A stretch of DNA of 30,792 nt from a virus. The notes under the pieces were generated by a model. It was given only the letters and a program-made list of their open reading frames with translations, had not been told where the DNA came from and made no database searches. Location: positions 1-30,792 of the IMG/VR virus record IMGVR_UViG_3300025137_000168; one strand, written 5' to 3'. The translations under genes and the position numbers were made by a program. Positions 1 through 9,922 of the stretch are shown here, piece after piece; positions within the stretch are counted from its first letter, which is position 1, and the number at the start of each line of letters is the position of its first letter.

Positions 1-3000
1 GTTATGTAAATCTGTATCAGCATCAACTTCTTTATATTCAATTGATGTGACTTTCTCAACTTCATTACCTTTACATCTTATTTCATCACCAATTTCTAAT
101 TGGTCAACATCTAATTGTGTATAATTTTTATTAGACATTTCTTTATTACAAGATTTCCAACCATCAGTTGTCATAAATGGGTGGTCTTCTGTTACAAAGA
201 AACCTTTATTGTTTATGTTTGTTAATCTTCTACCATTTGTTTTAGGACTTAAAATTAATTTTACTTCATTGATTGTATCAAATTGTCCTAGTAACTTATC
301 ACCTATTATAATCTCTTCTACTTTTTTCTCGGTACCATCTGCAAGTGTCATTAAGGTACCAGGCATGAAACAACCCATTCCTCCTTGGTTTCGTCGTGGT
401 TGAGGTATTGCTTCAGACAATGTTCTATTTGATGTTGTGCTGGTTCTTACAACTTGAATTTCTCTTGTTGATGTAAATACCCCTCTGACAGTTTCTTGTA
501 AACCTTTTGCTACATAATCCGCTTCGGCAGATGTTGCTACATTTGTTCTATCTTCTGAGTTTGTAGAAGAACTTGTTAATCTAAAAATTCTTTTACCCGT
601 TCTCCATCTAGGATTTGCTTCTGTGTTAGGGTCGGGTATTGCAAATGTACCCGTTGCTGTTCCGTTTGTATCTGTAATAATACTTCCACCTGATGAACCA
701 CCTGTGGGTGTGACATAGGTATTGATATCTTCATTATCAAAGAAAGCATATACTCTTGTGTTTGGTCGCATACCTCTTGCAGTAAACGATATATCTCTTG
801 CTCTTATAAAAGGAATAAAGTTAACACCAACAACTCTATCACCTAAATTTTCTGTTACTGTTAATGGAACTGCTGTTGAACGAATACCACTTCTTGTTTG
901 ACCAGTTCTTCTAACATTTCCAGAAGTTCCTGTCCATTGTGTTTGCCATTCATTCCATTCTGTACCCATAGGTATTTCTGTAATATTAGGATTTGTTAAT
1001 CCTAACTCGTCTACTAAATTATCAAAAGCACCTCTAACATTAATAGTTAAGTCAGGTACTCTTAAAACATCTTTCCACATGTCTACAGGTGGGTCTAAAT
1101 CTATTTTACCAATCCAATTAAAAACTGCATATGGATTTAAATTTTCTGTAGCAGTTGCATAAGGAACATCAATAACCGTTTCTTCTGTATAAGGTAATGT
1201 TATTAAATCACCAGTTTTTTGATAACCTGCATCTGTTCTATCTGCTTCAATGATTGCTGTACCGTCTTGGTCAACTTCTTCTAAATCAACAGCATCAGAA
1301 AAATATAAACCTCTTCCTTCACCTGTTGTTCTATCTACTGCAAACCTGTAATCATTGTTAGATACATCACCAATATTATGACCAGAAAAGTTATCTACGA
1401 CAAATCCGTTTTTAAATCTATCAAATCCATCAGCATCTTGTATTTGTAATGACTTTGAATCTATTTCTAACATAGAAAGTTGTGTATAGTATTCTGTATT
1501 TGATATTCTTTTTTCTAATTCTCCAATATCTCTCATAGTATATCTTTTTGTATCTTGTAAATCAACTTCGACATCAGATGTAGACAATGTGTAAGAAGGA
1601 ACATTTACAAGTGCAGTATATAAATGACCTTCTAAACTTGATGGTGCTTCTGGTATTATTGCAGGTGCACCTTTTGAAACTCTAAATTCACCATTTCTTG
1701 TTAAGAAAATTTTATCTATTCTTTTAAGATAAAATTCAAAATCAGCAGTTATGTCATTATTAAACTCAACAACATCACAATCAGATGCTCCTGTACCATC
1801 ATAACTCCTATCAGAATTTCCTGAACCTATTGTAGATGCATCATCAACTCTAGGTCTAAAATCTAGACAATCTCTTAACTGAAAAATCTCACCTGTTGTA
1901 TCAGAAGTATATGAAGGAATATTTTCATAGTCTATAATACCTGAATAACTGTCTACATCAAAATAATCACCTGTACCATGTGAGAAGAAATCAAAATCAA
2001 TTAGTAATCTTCCTGTGGGCACTAACTTACCAGGTTTTAATTTAATTCTACCTACATCATAATAATTATCTCTTTGACCATTATCTAAATCAAATCTATC
2101 TGTTATATCTGTATGACTTGTTGTTGCTCCGGTACTAAAATCTGGCGCCATGTAAACTTTATTTAAAGCATTAATATCTGCTTTACTTAAACTAATTACA
2201 CCACTCTCTATTGTTGCTTGTGTTGAAACTGCAAGTGTTTCGTCTTCATTTAATGTTTTTGATTTAGAAGGTGCTATACTTCTTGTAACTGTTGCAAGTA
2301 TTTTTACCTTATGACCATTAAAATTTGCACCAAAGTCAAGTGTTAGTGTTCTACCCGTTGGTGAACCTGAAAGGGCAAATATTGCATCACCTTCGTGATT
2401 ATTACCTGATAAATTTAAAACATCACCAACAGCACCGGTTCCACCAGAACCAGTTGACATTATTGTCGTTGAGAAATCATCATTATTTAATGATGCGAAA
2501 GTTTCGTTTGTTCCTGTGGTAATAGATATATCACCACTTGATGATAAAGTACCTGTAAAGTTTCTTCTTATATTAAAGTTTGTATCTGTGACTAAACCAT
2601 TTGCAGTTGTCTTTAATGTTTTGATTGTTTCATAAGGTAATTTAAAAATATTAGTATTGTTTTCAGGATTTTGTAATTTACCTCTTTGTCTTGTAACAAC
2701 TTTAGCAGTTGACACATCAGAACTACCAACAGCAACCGTTAAAGTAAGTGAAGTTGCAGAATCAATATATCTAATTAAACGAGTTATTGAAGTACCTGCA
2801 TTATTTGTAAATGTAATTTGGTCACCAATTTTTAACTCTGTATTAAAGTTTGTACCAGAACCTGTTACTGTAGAACCGCTATTTGCTACTGTTATATTTC
2901 CAGTTAAAGTAAAATTATCACCGTGAGTAGATGTTAAATCTGCATCCGCAGTATAGTTTGGTGAACCTGACATTCCAATTTGTTTTACTTCTGAGATATC

Positions 3001-4869
3001 TGATGTTCTAACACCTTTAAACCCATATCTATCAGATTGAATTGTGCCTGTTACATTTGAAGTAGCACCATTGATAATTTCACCTGCTTCAAAAAATCCT
3101 TGAACATCACTTAATACAACTACTGTGTGAGTAGCAGTTGGGGCAGAAGTATATGTTGTTACATTTGGAAAATCTTCTCCGTCTGCATTGTATAATTCAA
3201 AAGTGTTTGTTGTTGTATTTTTTACACAGTATACTGTTGCACTACTGACTGCCGTACTATCTACTTGATAGTTACCACCAGTAAGTGTGATTTGTTGACC
3301 ATCTGTAAATCCATGATTTGCAAGTGTTACAACTGCCGCCGCAAATGTACCTTCAATGTCTGTACCTGAGGCAGTTATTGATGTAACTGCTGTACTTTTA
3401 GTTTCTGTTACTGCTTGAACAACACCTGTTCCACCATTTGATGCACCACTTACTATTTCACCTGTTGTAAATGCTACTGAAGTAGGTATACTAACTCTAG
3501 TGAACATTTCAATATCAAAAAGATAGTGTCTAAAAATAGTTGCTGAAGTTCCTGCATAGATGTCATTAGTTTCTGTACCTGCTACATATTCAAAACCTCT
3601 AGTTTTTGCTCTACCTATTTCAGGAACAGTTACACCTACAGATGCTTGAAGTGTTCCTCTTACAGCAGTTTTTGTATCAAAAAGAGTTAATGTTTTAAAT
3701 GATTCAACATCACCAGATACAAATGTGATATCAGGTTGACCAAAAACATTATTTACATTAACAAAATTCTTTATGTCGTATCTTGTTTTGTGATTGTTTT
3801 CTGTTTCAAAATCTCTTGCTTTATCTACTGCTACGAATGTAGTAGAAATTCTATCTATCTCATAACCTGAAACATATGCTTTAAATGGGTCAAAACCAAC
3901 TACTATTTTTGTACTATCACCACCATTACCTGATGTAAAAATACCTCTATTGCTACCGCTTTTTAAATGCTCTCTTATTTCTGTTTTTAATGGTTGAACT
4001 GTATAATGTCCTGATTCATCAAATGTTCTTCTTGCTAAATTTTCTTCTAGAACAGAATATTCTGTATTTCTAACCAATCTTTTAACATTACCTTCTTCAA
4101 TTCTTGCTATCTCAAAGAAATTTGAATCTTCAGTTGATGCTAAAGTTTTTTTAGCAAGTGCTAAAGATATTTTAAATCTGTGGGCACCTGGTGCTGATTC
4201 GTTAGATGAACCAGTTGCATTATCATTTAATGAACTATCATCACTTGGTGTGACAAAACTTTCTGTTATCGTAAAACCCATTCTGTAACTTGGTGTATTC
4301 GTGTACTTATCTAATACCAATGTTTCTTGTGAGTTTCTGATAAAGAAACCATCATAGTAATAAACACCTGCTTGTACTTGAACTGCTGAACCAATGTGTG
4401 CTGTTGCAACGACAACTGTAGGACTTCCATCAGCACTTGATGTTAAAGTTTCACCTGCATCAAAAACTGTTTTAACATTGTTTGTACCTGTTTTTGTATA
4501 TCGAATGTATAATGTGTCTGGGTCAGTTCCGTCTGTAACATCTACTTTAGTTACAAATCCTACAACACCTGATGAACCACCTGTAAGTGTTGTATCTAAA
4601 TATGTGCTTAAACTAGATACCGACTTTGAAGTTAATTTTATAGCATGAAAATCTGTATCAATAGAAAGTTGACCAGGTATTATCATTGAACCTTGTTTAA
4701 AAACATGGTCACCAAATCTTTCAATTTGGTTTTGTAATATTGATTGTGATTGTGTTAATTCTCTACCTTGAACAGCGAACGCAGGACGAAACAAAATTCT
4801 ATGAAAATTTTTATCTTCCGAGAAATCGTCATAATAGGGCGATACATTAAAATCGGTTGATGCTGGCAT
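1..4869 (-). CDS. Very large tail/baseplate structural protein (DUF4815-like N-terminus) with C-terminal Hint domain, partial
   Basis: Reading the minus strand from ATG at 4869 gives 1623 open codons to the window edge, so the 3' end is missing. The N-terminus (MPASTDFNVSPYYDDF..., then FHRILFRPAFAVQGRELTQ and QNQIERFGDHVFKQGS) matches the DUF4815-type tail proteins of marine T4-like phages as I know them. The middle is Thr/Ser/Gly-rich beta structure with GE-I-x-G modules near residues 468 and 591. At Cys1500 a Hint domain begins: CFMPGTLMTLADGTEKKVEE, then IIIGDKLLG, then VTEDHPFMTTDGW with the block-B His1563, and a second VDQLEIGDEIRCKG stretch. The gene lies 9 nt behind gp8 in the position of T4 gene 10 and probably shares the gp8 late promoter. 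Whether the Hint domain is an intein (with a C-extein beyond the edge) or a terminal self-cleaving module cannot be decided here. Confidence 0.85.
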   Translation of the reverse strand, partial: MPASTDFNVSPYYDDFSEDKNFHRILFRPAFAVQGRELTQSQSILQNQIERFGDHVFKQGSMIIPGQLSIDTDFHAIKLTSKSVSSLSTYLDTTLTGGSSGVVGFVTKVDVTDGTDPDTLYIRYTKTGTNNVKTVFDAGETLTSSADGSPTVVVATAHIGSAVQVQAGVYYYDGFFIRNSQETLVLDKYTNTPSYRMGFTITESFVTPSDDSSLNDNATGSSNESAPGAHRFKISLALAKKTLASTEDSNFFEIARIEEGNVKRLVRNTEYSVLEENLARRTFDESGHYTVQPLKTEIREHLKSGSNRGIFTSGNGGDSTKIVVGFDPFKAYVSGYEIDRISTTFVAVDKARDFETENNHKTRYDIKNFVNVNNVFGQPDITFVSGDVESFKTLTLFDTKTAVRGTLQASVGVTVPEIGRAKTRGFEYVAGTETNDIYAGTSATIFRHYLFDIEMFTRVSIPTSVAFTTGEIVSGASNGGTGVVQAVTETKSTAVTSITASGTDIEGTFAAAVVTLANHGFTDGQQITLTGGNYQVDSTAVSSATVYCVKNTTTNTFELYNADGEDFPNVTTYTSAPTATHTVVVLSDVQGFFEAGEIINGATSNVTGTIQSDRYGFKGVRTSDISEVKQIGMSGSPNYTADADLTSTHGDNFTLTGNITVANSGSTVTGSGTNFNTELKIGDQITFTNNAGTSITRLIRYIDSATSLTLTVAVGSSDVSTAKVVTRQRGKLQNPENNTNIFKLPYETIKTLKTTANGLVTDTNFNIRRNFTGTLSSSGDISITTGTNETFASLNNDDFSTTIMSTGSGGTGAVGDVLNLSGNNHEGDAIFALSGSPTGRTLTLDFGANFNGHKVKILATVTRSIAPSKSKTLNEDETLAVSTQATIESGVISLSKADINALNKVYMAPDFSTGATTSHTDITDRFDLDNGQRDNYYDVGRIKLKPGKLVPTGRLLIDFDFFSHGTGDYFDVDSYSGIIDYENIPSYTSDTTGEIFQLRDCLDFRPRVDDASTIGSGNSDRSYDGTGASDCDVVEFNNDITADFEFYLKRIDKIFLTRNGEFRVSKGAPAIIPEAPSSLEGHLYTALVNVPSYTLSTSDVEVDLQDTKRYTMRDIGELEKRISNTEYYTQLSMLEIDSKSLQIQDADGFDRFKNGFVVDNFSGHNIGDVSNNDYRFAVDRTTGEGRGLYFSDAVDLEEVDQDGTAIIEADRTDAGYQKTGDLITLPYTEETVIDVPYATATENLNPYAVFNWIGKIDLDPPVDMWKDVLRVPDLTINVRGAFDNLVDELGLTNPNITEIPMGTEWNEWQTQWTGTSGNVRRTGQTRSGIRSTAVPLTVTENLGDRVVGVNFIPFIRARDISFTARGMRPNTRVYAFFDNEDINTYVTPTGGSSGGSIITDTNGTATGTFAIPDPNTEANPRWRTGKRIFRLTSSSTNSEDRTNVATSAEADYVAKGLQETVRGVFTSTREIQVVRTSTTSNRTLSEAIPQPRRNQGGMGCFMPGTLMTLADGTEKKVEEIIIGDKLLGQFDTINEVKLILSPKTNGRRLTNINNKGFFVTEDHPFMTTDGWKSCNKEMSNKNYTQLDVDQLEIGDEIRCKGNEVEKVTSIEYKEVDADTDLHN

Positions 4870-4878
4870 CTATACTCC

Positions 4879-6348
4879 TTAAAATTCAACTATTAATTTA
4901 ACATTTTCAGTCTGGTCACTTGCTCTTGATATTGGTGTTCTACTTTCTAAGTATATAACATCACCTGAATCTGCATCTATTTCTGATGATGCATAACCGT
5001 TGGTAAATGAAACATTATTTACCGCACTGTCTGAATCACCATCTGGTGTTCCTGTTGCTGATGAAGTTTGACCTGTTACAACATTTTCACCACTAAATGC
5101 TGTTAAGTTTCCATTTGCATCTACGCCTTCATCATTAAATCTTGTTTGTATGTAATATAAAATTCTGTTTGTTGAATCATACTCAACTATTTTACCAACT
5201 GCACCTGTTGATGCTTGGTTTATTTCTTCATCAACAACAAAAGCACCTGGAGTTGGTGAAGATTTAAAACGAATTGCTTTAGTTCCTCTAAGTGTTACAG
5301 CACTTGCGGCGGAACCACCAGAGTTCGGGTCTCTTAATAAGAATAATTTTCTAAAATCGTTTGATATTGTAAAGTCACCAGAGTTCGCCGCTTCTGCACC
5401 AGTAAATGTTGCATTTAGCATTATAAAAACACCACCCAATTCTTCTATAGCATTTTTACCGTGACCGCCCTTAGGTCCAATTATACAGTCTAACTCTGCA
5501 CCTGATAATGAACCACCACCAGCAGTGTTTATATCTGCTACTCTAATATAACCAAACGTATAACCTGAACCTACATTTGTAACTGTAACTGAACTAACAG
5601 CATTCGAAGATATAACAACTGTAACTGTTCCTGATGAACCATCACCTCTAATAGGAACACTAGTGTGTGTACCATTTGTACCACCAGTACCAGCAGTTTT
5701 AATTTTTACAATATTAATCGCACCATCTACGGCGGCGGATGCAACTGTAGAATTTGTTGCAACACCCATAAAATCTGTAGATAAAAAGTTTGCTTGTTGT
5801 GATGCTGACAATGTATACATGTATTTCCATTTATATCCATCAGCAGTTGTTAAAATAGATGTTGATGTACCTGTAGGTTCAACTGTTGAATTTGCATTGC
5901 TATTATTATCTAAAACTTTGTAAACATTTTTGTCACTAGACATTACAAAAAATGTTGCATCAAATAAACTACTTGCACCACTGTTTGCAGTCAGTGTAGT
6001 TGATGTACCTGTAATGTTTGCACCATAATCATGTCTATACATATCGTAGACTGTGCCCGTTGTCCAATTTCTTCTAGGTATAACTTGTGAAATATCTGAT
6101 GAAGTAATTTTTTTGGCGGCGAGAGCATCATCAAAAACATAAAATTCTTCTGATATACTATCAGGAGGAGTTAATGGTGATGTTTCAGTTCCTAAATTTT
6201 CTGTTCTCAAATCACCTCTTGTTTGTGTCGCATGTGGTTGAGGTTTACCTATACCCAAATAATAAATATTTGGACTTGATTCCGTAAAACTCTCCAAAAA
6301 CTGCTCTGAGTTATTAATTCTGAATTTGTTTGTGATAATTGCTGGCAT
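4879..6348 (-). CDS. 8: Baseplate wedge protein gp8
   Basis: This 489-residue protein is a T4 gp8 homologue, a dimeric baseplate wedge component. The start IITNKFRINNSEQFLES and the GIGKPQPH segment parallel T4 gp8's IVTSKFR...FGRSEPW. PPDS and VIPRRNW match PTDS and VIPRRDW, DGYKWKYMYTL matches DGYVWEYLFEI, and the end SGDVIYLESRTPI...DQTE matches SGEMIYMENRPPI...DQTE. T4 gp8 is 334 residues (from memory), so about 150 extra residues sit in the middle, rich in Gly/Thr/Ser, including a VDEEINQASTGAVGKIV module near residue 370 that resembles modules in neighbouring proteins. The start has AAGGA eight bases upstream and a late promoter box at 6365-6372. It follows the fibre-like gene by 30 nt and precedes the giant tail protein. 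Confidence 0.9.
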   Translation of the reverse strand: MPAIITNKFRINNSEQFLESFTESSPNIYYLGIGKPQPHATQTRGDLRTENLGTETSPLTPPDSISEEFYVFDDALAAKKITSSDISQVIPRRNWTTGTVYDMYRHDYGANITGTSTTLTANSGASSLFDATFFVMSSDKNVYKVLDNNSNANSTVEPTGTSTSILTTADGYKWKYMYTLSASQQANFLSTDFMGVATNSTVASAAVDGAINIVKIKTAGTGGTNGTHTSVPIRGDGSSGTVTVVISSNAVSSVTVTNVGSGYTFGYIRVADINTAGGGSLSGAELDCIIGPKGGHGKNAIEELGGVFIMLNATFTGAEAANSGDFTISNDFRKLFLLRDPNSGGSAASAVTLRGTKAIRFKSSPTPGAFVVDEEINQASTGAVGKIVEYDSTNRILYYIQTRFNDEGVDANGNLTAFSGENVVTGQTSSATGTPDGDSDSAVNNVSFTNGYASSEIDADSGDVIYLESRTPISRASDQTENVKLIVEF

Positions 6349-6364
6349 TTCTAATCCTTCATAC

Positions 6365-6372
6365 TATTTATA
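6365..6372 (-). promoter_or_regulatory. T4-type late promoter for gp8
   Basis: The minus strand reads TATAAATA, the exact T4 late -10 box recognised by a gp55-type sigma factor. It starts just after the stop codon of the upstream gene and ends 16 nt before the gp8 ATG. The flank AAAAACAG immediately upstream is identical to that at the gp25 promoter. Confidence 0.8.
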
Positions 6373-6378
6373 CTGTTT

Positions 6379-7281
6379 TTATAATTCTCTAATTACTATA
6401 TTAACACCACTCGCAGGTGCGTCTTCAAATGTTAATGTTGTTCCTGATACTGCATAATCTGTTGTAGGTACTTGACATACACCATTTTCAAATACTAATG
6501 TGTTGTTTACTGTTGCTCCATTAGTAACTGTAAATCCAGTTGTTGAACCATCACCTGTTGCTGTTCTTGTATTTGCTGTTAATTGTGTGACACCTATTGT
6601 CTTATTAGTTAGTGTTTGTGAACCTGTTAATGTTGCTACGTCACTATTGATAGATATATCAATTCTGTTATTTGTTATAGCAGTTGTAATACCACTTGCA
6701 CCGACAATATCAAGAGTACCACCTAATGGTATATCTCTACTGTTAGAAGATTCATCTCCAATTGTAATAGTTGAGTTTGCTAAATTGGCGTTTGTAATTC
6801 CTGCTGAACCTGATAGATTTGCATTTGCTAATCCTGATATCGTATTAGCACTGGCGGTAAGTGTTTTATTTGTCAAAGTATCTGTTGACGTTTCAGTTAC
6901 GATAGAACCATCAGTAGCAAAAGTAATTGTTCTTGTTGCAATATCTACAGATGATGTAATACCACTACCACCTGCAAATTTTATATCTTGACCAAGTGTT
7001 AAATTAACAGCAGTCGAGTCATCACCAGATATTGATAAAGATGTTCCTGATATAGTATTACTAGCAATAGCAATAGTTTTGTTTGTCAAGGTATCTGATG
7101 TGTTTCTAGCAACTACAGTATCAGTAGCATTAGGAAATGTCAGTGAGTGTAAATCACTACCATCACCTAGTTTACTGTATATCTCATTAAAGTTATCATT
7201 GATTAAGTCACCACCATCTCTGAGAACCGTACCTGTTCCATCATTTGCGGTAGAACCTATACCAAGTGTTTGTTTTGCCAT
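6379..7281 (-). CDS. Fibre-like virion structural protein with DTLTNKT repeats
   Basis: A 300-residue protein almost free of Cys and rich in Thr, Asn, Ser and Ile, typical of trimeric phage fibres. The N-terminus GSTANDGTGTVLRDGGD, followed by INDNFNEIYSKLG, is a motif I recognise from tail/head fibre proteins of marine phages. Three copies of a [DQ]TLTNKT motif occur at residues 63-69, 134-140 and 222-228, separated by predicted beta strands. The C-terminus (GDGSTTGFTVTNGATVNNTLVFENG...) resembles fibre end modules. It sits between the gp7-position gene and gp8 and has its own late promoter and the ribosome site AAGGGA. A role as a baseplate-attached fibre or fibre connector is inference. 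Confidence 0.7.
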   Translation of the reverse strand: MAKQTLGIGSTANDGTGTVLRDGGDLINDNFNEIYSKLGDGSDLHSLTFPNATDTVVARNTSDTLTNKTIAIASNTISGTSLSISGDDSTAVNLTLGQDIKFAGGSGITSSVDIATRTITFATDGSIVTETSTDTLTNKTLTASANTISGLANANLSGSAGITNANLANSTITIGDESSNSRDIPLGGTLDIVGASGITTAITNNRIDISINSDVATLTGSQTLTNKTIGVTQLTANTRTATGDGSTTGFTVTNGATVNNTLVFENGVCQVPTTDYAVSGTTLTFEDAPASGVNIVIREL

Positions 7282-7302
7282 TGATTTTATCCCTTACTTA
7301 CT

Positions 7303-7310
7303 TATTTATA
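7303..7310 (-). promoter_or_regulatory. T4-type late promoter for the fibre-like gene
   Basis: The minus strand reads TATAAATA, ending 21 nt upstream of the ATG at 7281. It overlaps the end of the upstream gene region and would give a short leader containing AAGGGA. Confidence 0.8.
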
Positions 7311-7313
7311 AGA

Positions 7314-9920
7314 CTAACCTTTATCGAATTTTATTGAGTTGTTATCGAACGTAGTTCCATCTTCGTCAAAAGAGTTTCCACTTCTCTGCCATACTTCTGC
7401 TGGAATGGTAAAATTTGTTTTAGCATTATTAATAAATTCTCCTGTTCCTACTAATTGACCGTCTATACTTTGATTTTGTAACCCACTAAGTCTAATACTT
7501 GCAATATCTCTGATTTGAATTCTGTTTGCTGTGTGTAAATCTAACAATCTAGCATTTAATCCTTTTAGTGTGCTTGAAACGGGTCTACCATAAACAGTTG
7601 TATTACTTCGAATAGTTGTTTTTTCTTTCATTAACATGCTGACAGTCATTTCTTTTGTTAATGTCACATCTCTGGTAGAATTAGTTAAAAATGTACTTCT
7701 TTCTGAACCTGCACCAACTACCGTGGGTGTTGCCCTCAAAGATGTACCATCATCAGCAGTACCTAATCTTCTACCTACTAAAGGAGAAAAGACGAAATCA
7801 AATACTGACATGATAGGAGACTCACTAATACCTGATACAACACCTTCAACAGGTGATGAAATCTGTGCATTTAATCTAGTTGTAGTATTAACTTCTCCAG
7901 CATAATAAAAACCTGCTGTGTGCATTGTTCTTTTAAAACTATCTCTCCATTCTGTAATAGAACGACCAACTTTTATAACATATGAAAAATCTTGGTAATA
8001 TAAACTATCTTGTATTCGCATTGTATTTTCTGAAACGTGACCATCTTCATTAATAAAACTTCCTGAAGTAGTTGTTGTTGTATTAATAGTAACACTACCA
8101 GTTGCTCTATCATTTTTAGCAATTGTCGCCGTAGCACCTGATGTATTTCCTGTAATGATAGATATTTCTTCAAAGGTGCCTGTAGAAGATTTTACTTTCA
8201 ATAATTTAAGTGTAGGGTCAAAAGTATCAACTAGTGCTGTAGTAACAGTTGAAGAACTATCATTGCCTGTAATTGTTTCACCTACAGTAAATGCTGTTGC
8301 AGATATACCTTTTAACAATAAATTTTGTGTAAAACTTACAGTAGGTGGTGATGGCGATTCATTATAACTAACACCATGATTCGGAACTTTTATTGTTAAT
8401 ATTCTACCTATCTCACTTCCAAATGCAACTACAGAAGCATCTTCTCCGCTCGTAGTTGTAATTGTAATTGTAGGTAATAAAGTATAACCAAAACCATTGT
8501 TTATAAATCTAATGTCTGTAATATCTCCAACTCCAGTTCCAGATTCTTGAACAAATTTATTACCTGTGTAAATACCACCTTTTTGCGTTTCATCTTCTAA
8601 TATAATATGGTCATCAGTGTAACCATTGTCGCTATTACTGTTTGCATCTTCGGGTACAAAACCACCATTTACAATAGAAACTTTTGCTTGAGCAGAATTT
8701 CCGCCCGTACCGGTGTTAGAAAAAACTAAAGTATCTCCGATTTCATAATCAGAACCACCAGCATCAATTACAACTTCTGTAATAGAACCATGTCCTACTT
8801 CATCAACTTGAACAATAGCACCGTCACCTCCAGCATCACTTAAAGTTACTGTGTCTCCGCTACTGTATAAAGACCCGTCATTTGTAAATGAAAAAACATC
8901 AGGTATTCCTGTAATTGTTGCTTTTATGGCAACCACATCATCATCATTCTGTGTTCCAATTACGGATTGACCTGCTACAAATGTTCCAACAATTGTAGCA
9001 TTATTTAATATAAATTCTGTAACTTCTACTGAACCGATTTGAAATTTAAATACATTTTCTACAACTGCTGTTGATTCATTTATATTAGCATCATCAGTAA
9101 CATTGTTTTGAGTGATTGTTCTTCCTACTAATTTTAATGTATCTCCTGTTGTAGAAATACATCTCATAATTTTTTGAGTGTCCCATTTACCATCTGATAC
9201 TCTCAACATATTATCTCTAGGATATATTGTTTCCGATAATTCATTAAAAAGCATTCTAAAAAACATTTGATGTCCTTCAGCAGTACCTTTTATTTTATAT
9301 AAAGACTTTATGTTTTTTATTAAGTTTCTTTTATTTAATCCTGTTGCTAAGGATTCAGGTATAGTATGTAAAAACTCATCTCTGAATTTTGTTAAATAGG
9401 TATCAATAACTCTATCAGGGTCTCTGTAATTTAATAACTGTTGAATTGTTTGAACAGGATTTGGTTTGTAAGCATTTAATACAGCACTTGCACCTGAAGT
9501 TTGACCAACAATAACTTCACCCTTTTGCAATTTGTCTTCATGCACAACAAAAAGTTTTAAAGAAGGTACATTTTCTGCAATAATAACTGTTGATGCTCCT
9601 GATGATTGACCAACAATAGTTTCACCAGATTCAAATTTACCATAAACAGAACTTTCTAATAATACTTTATCACCAACATCTTTTATGGTTACATCATTTT
9701 GTATTTTTGTACCGTTTAATAATAAAACAAAACTGTTTCCAGTTTCAGTTTCTTGAGTTATACCATCAGTTGCTTCTAAAGATGTTAATTGTATTTCTGC
9801 ACTTTCTAAAAATTTAAAAAAACTTGTTAGAAAGTCAGCAAATACTGGATGGTCAGAAATTACAAAATCAGGTAATTGTCTTATAACATGAGGTGATACT
9901 TTATTGGTTAGTCTTGCCAT
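7314..9920 (-). CDS. Large baseplate wedge/structural protein in the gp7 position
   Basis: This 868-residue protein lies between gp6 and gp8, where T4 has gp7 (1032 residues). The N-terminus (LPDFVISDHPVFADFLTSFFKFLES) and the block KIKGTAEGHQMFFRMLFNE, followed by YPRDNMLRVSDGKW, are ones I associate with proteins in this slot in marine T4-like phages. Sequence similarity to T4 gp7 itself is not evident to me, so the gp7 role rests on synteny. Two adjacent modules, ESGETIVGQSSGA and QKGEVIVGQTSGA, occur at about residues 97-150, and degenerate copies near 540 and 597. The gene begins 3 nt after the gp6 stop, suggesting translational coupling. Confidence 0.75.
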   Translation of the reverse strand: MARLTNKVSPHVIRQLPDFVISDHPVFADFLTSFFKFLESAEIQLTSLEATDGITQETETGNSFVLLLNGTKIQNDVTIKDVGDKVLLESSVYGKFESGETIVGQSSGASTVIIAENVPSLKLFVVHEDKLQKGEVIVGQTSGASAVLNAYKPNPVQTIQQLLNYRDPDRVIDTYLTKFRDEFLHTIPESLATGLNKRNLIKNIKSLYKIKGTAEGHQMFFRMLFNELSETIYPRDNMLRVSDGKWDTQKIMRCISTTGDTLKLVGRTITQNNVTDDANINESTAVVENVFKFQIGSVEVTEFILNNATIVGTFVAGQSVIGTQNDDDVVAIKATITGIPDVFSFTNDGSLYSSGDTVTLSDAGGDGAIVQVDEVGHGSITEVVIDAGGSDYEIGDTLVFSNTGTGGNSAQAKVSIVNGGFVPEDANSNSDNGYTDDHIILEDETQKGGIYTGNKFVQESGTGVGDITDIRFINNGFGYTLLPTITITTTSGEDASVVAFGSEIGRILTIKVPNHGVSYNESPSPPTVSFTQNLLLKGISATAFTVGETITGNDSSSTVTTALVDTFDPTLKLLKVKSSTGTFEEISIITGNTSGATATIAKNDRATGSVTINTTTTTSGSFINEDGHVSENTMRIQDSLYYQDFSYVIKVGRSITEWRDSFKRTMHTAGFYYAGEVNTTTRLNAQISSPVEGVVSGISESPIMSVFDFVFSPLVGRRLGTADDGTSLRATPTVVGAGSERSTFLTNSTRDVTLTKEMTVSMLMKEKTTIRSNTTVYGRPVSSTLKGLNARLLDLHTANRIQIRDIASIRLSGLQNQSIDGQLVGTGEFINNAKTNFTIPAEVWQRSGNSFDEDGTTFDNNSIKFDKG

Positions 9921-9922
9921 TT

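Noticed and set aside
6500-6991. A 163-codon plus-strand open frame opposite the fibre-like gene
   Set aside because: It is antisense to a clear repeat-containing structural gene, has no SD or promoter, and its hydrophobic composition is what the complement of Thr/Asn-rich codons gives.
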